In this document: one piece after another, positions 60,003 through 64,000 of the stretch
How positions within the stretch are numbered: position 1 is the first letter of the stretch
Layout of the letters: each line of letters begins with the position of its first letter
NCBI GenBank assembly: GCA_030063045.1
Contig: JAQSEB010000079.1
Span: 992,001 to 1,056,000 of the forward strand
DNA from: Pratylenchus scribneri
Taxonomy: Eukaryota; Nematoda; Chromadorea; Rhabditida; Pratylenchidae
Direction: 5' to 3'
Length of the DNA: 64,000 bases
Notes under the pieces: model-generated
Seen by the model: the letters and a program-made list of their open reading frames with translations, nothing else
What the model was told of the DNA's origin: nothing
Database searches by the model: none
Position numbers and translations under genes: made by a program

Positions 60003-63000
60003 ATGCCTGCTTTTTGCCTTTTTTGTAAGGAAGAAAGTGACAATTTACTCAATCACATTAAAAACGAACATCTTAATAACTACACCACAAAATATAAATG
60101 CCAACATTGCGATTTTTATTCTTTTATACCCGAAAAAATGAAGCAGCACCAAAAGAAGAATAAAAGCCATAAAATTGATGCAATTAATTTGGAAGTAAGA
60201 AGCCAATGAAAAATTAATATTAAAGATCGAAATAAAAAAAATCGAGATCGAGACAGAACTGGGATATTTTATCATTAAAGGGTATTGTCGGGTAAAATTT
60301 TGGAATAAAAAAAGTTGAAAAATTTTGCTAAAAACGAAACAGAATTTTTATAAAAGACAAAAAGTAGTGTTAAAAACACTATTTCTACAAAAGACAATTC
60401 CCTAACAAGAATTCGGGATGGAAAATTGTAAAAAAAAGGAATTTTCGGATCTGCAATTTTCTAATTGGCAAAATATGGATATTGCGGAAAAATTGGTTCT
60501 GAGCTCCCAGACTCAAAATCAATCAAATGATATACCATTCGACAGAGCTCGTCGAGCTGAGTCCGAAAATGTAATTAGTTTCAGCGCGCTCGCATTTTGG
60601 GCCAAGTTATGGCCATATGAAAATCGTAAAAGTGAAGGGTCCCCCCTTTGGGTCGAAAATCTTCAAAAAATTTTTTCGGACAAATTATAGCTCAATCGAC
60701 GCGTCTCGACGAGCTGGTTACGAAAATGGCATCAATTTCGTATAAAAGGCAAAAATAAAAAAATTACAGTTGCGCAAAGGAAATACGGATTGGAACTGCT
60801 CCGGTGGGCATTTCAGAAGGGACTCCTACGTGTGCTCCGCCTTCGCTCCTCACGGCTCACTTAGCTCTCTAGCGCTCGCTAAGCTCGCCGCCGGACCGCT
60901 CCGCGGTCCGGGTCGTCGCTACGGCTACGCCACTCCGGAGTCCCTTCTTACATTACCTCCGCAGTTCCAACACATTCCAGCGAGATTAAAATGACCATAA
61001 CTTTCATAATTTTGGGTTTTAGGCGAAACTAACCACAGATTCGGATTCTGCTCATCAAGCCGCGTCGATTGAGCTATAATATGATCAGGAAAAATTTTCA
61101 AAAATTTTCGACCCATAGGGGGGACCAAGCACTTTTATGGGAAAAAGTTTGAATGGCCATAACTTGGCCAAAAGTTCAAGCGCGCTGAAATTTCTTGTAT
61201 TTTCGGACACAGCTCGTCAAGACGCGTCGATTGGTATATCATTTGATTGAATTTGAATCTGGGAGCTCAGAACCAATTTTACCGATATTGCAAATTGCGA
61301 TCCAATATTTCTATCGAGATATGTCCGATCTTTAATATTTTAAAAAACAAAAAAATTATTCCACACCACAACATAGGTTCTGAACAAATACTATGTGGAT
61401 TATATTTGCAAAATAGTGAACAAAGATAGTGTTTTTGCTTCAACTCATGGCGAACAACATTTGGAAAAATCTGTCCAAAACACATTGAGAAATTTGAGTT
61501 CGTCGACCAGCAGTACTTCATCATCAACAATGGATAAAGATAAAACAGAGGAAATTGTAAAATCAAGGTTTGGATTTAAAAAATTTCTTTCCAAAAATTG
61601 CAACTTTTGAGGCTAAATTTTGCTAACTAAATAAAAATGGAATTTATTGGTTATTTGCCAGCAGATTCGGAAATTTATTACAAAAATTATCCACTATTTG
61701 ATTTCTATTATCGAACCGAATCGAAAAACATATATATTATCGAAATTATAATTTTTGATTTGACCCATATAAGGGCAAGCAAGCCTTCGCTTTTTATATT
61801 TTTTGAGCGTGTTAATTTTTTATTTTTGGGTTTCAAGCAAAACCATTGCTAAAATCAAAATTTAAATTAATCCTAATAATTTCATTATAAATGAATTATA
61901 TTATTTTTTGATAAATTTTAATATTGAAAATCGAATATTCAAATAAATTACTGTTAAAATTAATAATAGTCTCATAAAACATAAAAAAATTGAAAATTTG
62001 AACTGATTGATATTTTCTCGCATTTATCATTAAATTTAATAGCAATGTTCCTGGTGCACCTGCTGCTGCTGCTGCAAGTTCTTCAACTCAAATTCAGCCA
62101 GCCAGTCATAGCCGTACAAAGCAAGGTGAAATAAATTTGTAATAAAAATAAAATTTTGTATAATCTAACAATTATGTAAAAATAGGAATTTTAATTTCTT
62201 AATTCAATTATTAAAATTTTCAACTTTTCAATTTTTGTAAAATTTTATAAAAATAACAAATTAATTGAAAATAAAATATATTATTTTTTTACAGTGACAT
62301 TTGTTGAACCATTGTCTGCTGCAAATTCTCAAAATATTGAGGTTTAAATTTTTTTTAATTAAAGCTTATAATTTTTTATAAAATTTATTTTTTAGCCTGA
62401 AATTGGTGCCCACACATCATCCAGCACCAGAAAAAGTGTTTTAACACGACAAAAAACGCAGATGTTATTTTCGTCGACAATGTAAGCAATTGTTGGTTCT
62501 TTCCCATTATCTGGGGGCAGAGATATTATCTGGGGGGGGGGGGGGCGACATTTGCAGACGAAGCCCTCTAGTGCAGATGGTGGTAAAGCTGCGGCGGCAT
62601 TGTTTATGGCATATTATTAGGCGTAAAATTAGCTAAAAATTATATCAATTACATTGGCCAATGTTGAATATTCGTCGAGATATGGCCAAAAAACTGCCTA
62701 AAAACACAATTTTAATTAAACTGGCAGTTTTTTTGCGGACGAAATTGTCTTGAGCCGAAGGTTGTAAAGATGGAGTGGAATTCTCTATAGGATATTATTA
62801 GGCATAAAATTTGCTATAAAATGAATTCAAAAGTTTTGGTCAATGTTGAATATTCACCGAGTTTTGGCCAAAAAAACCTCAAAATCGCAATTTTGATTAA
62901 ATCAACGGTTTTGGCCATAACTCGATGAATATTCTACATTGACCAAAACTTTTGATGTGATTTTGTAGGTAATTTTATGCCTAATAATATGGCATAAATA

Positions 63001-63587
63001 CTGCCACTCCAGCTTTACCACCTTCGGCTCAAGACAATTTCGTCCGCAAGTGTCGGCCAACCGCCCAAAAAATTGCCAGTTTAATTAAAATTGTGTTAGG
63101 CAGTTTTTTGGCCATATCTCGACGAATATTCAACATTGGTCAATGTAATTGATATAATTTTATAGCTAATTTTACGCCTATTAATATGCCATAAACAATG
63201 CCGCAGCAGCTTTACCACCATCTGCACTAGAGGGCTTCGTCTGCAAATGTCGCAACACGACCTGGGGGGGGGGGGGCATAGGCTATTTTTAAGGAACATA
63301 ATGACCCTCACCCCCCCCCCCCCCCCCCCATTTTGATTTTGTCACCCAGATAATGGGAAAGTATCTAATTTTTATTATAAATTAAATAAAAAAATGTTTA
63401 TAAAACCAGGAAAGAAGTGGATGCCCTCGCAAAATACAAAACATTTGAGGAAATGGTCGGAAAAAGCAATTTCATTTCCGACAAATCAATGTTCATCAGA
63501 GAATTCGCGGAAGGCCATCTGCTTTTTTGGCTTCCTCCTGGACGTGGAAAGACTATGCTTTTGGTGTGCAATGAGTTTTTAAAATAA
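60003..63587 (+). CDS. C2H2-type zinc-finger protein with long foldback-filled introns
   Basis: Six exons fit in phase: 60003-60194, 61377-61567, 62043-62125, 62295-62341, 62396-62481 and 63410-63587, giving 258 residues. Exon 1 encodes two finger-like motifs: CLFCKEESDNLLNHIKNEH and CQHCDFYSFIPEKMKQHQ. The rest is not recognised: a Ser/Thr-rich run (SSSTSSTSSST), an Ala-rich stretch (APAAAAASSS), and a C-terminal FEEMVGKSNFISDKSMF with WLPPGRGKTML. No signal peptide is seen, so a nuclear role is likely. Introns 1 and 5 contain large foldback elements. It is possible that exon 1 is a separate small gene (stop at 60209) and that exons 2-6 belong to another whose start is not seen; the GTAAG donor at 60195 and matching phase favour one gene. 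Confidence 0.6.
60481..61290. mobile_element. nested foldback element in intron 1 of the zinc-finger gene
   Basis: The outer arms (about 300 bp each) are imperfectly complementary: GAAAAATTGGTTCTGAGCTC on the left faces GAGCTCAGAACCAATTTTAC on the right, and GGTCCCCCC faces GGGGGGACC. Inside lies a second, GC-rich palindrome (about 60788-60972: GGAACTGC ... GAAGGGACTCC facing GGAGTCCCTTC ... GCAGTTCC). The centre, with GCTCGCCGCCGGACCGCTCC, is the most GC-rich non-coding DNA in the window. The CGACGCGTCTCGACGAGCTG and CAAGACGCGTCGATTGG words match the core of the other foldbacks. Confidence 0.75.
62499..63361. mobile_element. large palindromic element in intron 5 of the zinc-finger gene
   Basis: The ends are a perfect 17-bp inverted repeat: CTTTCCCATTATCTGGG and CCCAGATAATGGGAAAG. 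Arms of about 400 bp stay complementary almost to the centre near 62905 (TTAGGCATAAAATTTGC faces TTTTATGCCTAATAATA; GAGCCGAAGGT faces ACCTTCGGCTC). G and C runs of 9-19 bases (about 62525-62537, 63264-63272, 63311-63329) flank the arms asymmetrically. No frame or clear target duplication is visible. Confidence 0.8.
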
Positions 63588-64000
63588 ATAAAAAAAATTC
63601 AATGAAAAAATATTAAATTGTTTATCCCTCCAAATCCCGGATCATATGTACTAAGAAGACTAACTAGGCAGAGTCTCAAAGTTTTTTTAAAGTAATTAAA
63701 AACTATTCTTTAAAATGTGTAAAATTTTCAAGAGTTTTTTGAGTAACAGAAAATTCGGAATAATCGTAAAAATACAGTAATTATATGAATCAATGACCTG
63801 ATTGTAGTAATAAGCTCTTTAATTTGATAGTAAAAACATCAAAATTCATTCAATCCTTAATAAGAAGAGACGGCGCCTACCGCTTAGATAGAGACTACCC
63901 CTAACATAACCCTATACCGATTCTAATTCTAACTTGTTTTGGTCAAGTTCAAGTTATTATATTTATATGGTCTCAAAAATTATCCACAAAATTTTTTTTA
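63588..64000. other. right edge, no gene seen
   Basis: This is AT-rich sequence downstream of the zinc-finger gene. AATAAATAAAAAA-type poly(A) signals occur just after the stop (63585-63600). No exon was recognised before the window ends. Confidence 0.45.

Noticed and set aside
60418..60690. A 90-codon frame as an exon of the zinc-finger gene
   Set aside because: It lies in the left arm of the foldback element and its mirror occurs in the right arm.

Overview
The window looks like a chromosomal segment of a nematode. Genes have many short exons separated by AT-rich introns of about 35-700 bp. Most 3' splice sites end TTTTCAG or TTTTTAG, and some start codons sit a few bases after such an acceptor, as expected for spliced-leader trans-splicing. 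One gene (39340-40958) resembles the large F-box-associated family I know from cyst nematodes such as Globodera and Heterodera, so a plant-parasitic tylenchomorph is my best guess. This is inference; no species marker is visible. All exon models were read by eye and checked only for splice dinucleotides and reading phase.

Layout. 1-1944 is repeat-rich, with two tRNA-like sequences. 1945-4187 (+) is an eight-exon gene of unknown function. 4370-4622 (-) is a leftover papain-family exon. 6071-7664 holds a foldback element and a complete non-autonomous hAT-type element built around a 32-bp minisatellite. 7918-10810 (+) is an arrestin-domain gene.

From 10900 to 46789 the minus strand carries a tandem array of one secreted, Cys-rich, glycosylation-rich protein family of about 470-520 residues in seven exons. 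Copies are named A1-A7 here. A4 (19467-24092) is fully consistent. A5, A6 and A7 are nearly so. A1 has an exon duplication and a frameshift. A2 and A3 are truncated. A two-exon remnant lies at 24662-25003 and a lone exon at 38861-39118. Downstream of each array unit lies a decayed copy of the last arrestin exon, so the array arose by repeated duplication of a segment that began inside the arrestin gene's last intron.

The array is interrupted around 34.5-42.2 kb by a small secreted C2H2 zinc-finger gene, a 33-bp minisatellite of about 53 units, an F-box-like gene, a foldback element, and a fragment of the 47-kb secreted gene.

Right of the array are a secreted protein gene with a homopolymer frameshift (47324-48272), a trypsin-like gene whose catalytic Ser is Ile (48314-51014), a coiled-coil gene with a GC-AG intron (52108-53819), a Gly/Cys-repeat secreted protein (54304-56273), a MATH-BTB gene (57756-59029), and a zinc-finger gene with foldback elements in two introns (60003-63587).

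The most notable observations are an inverted-repeat element that appears to act as a new spliced intron in only one array copy (A6), the arrestin-exon relics that mark each array unit, and the number of complete non-autonomous transposons inside introns.
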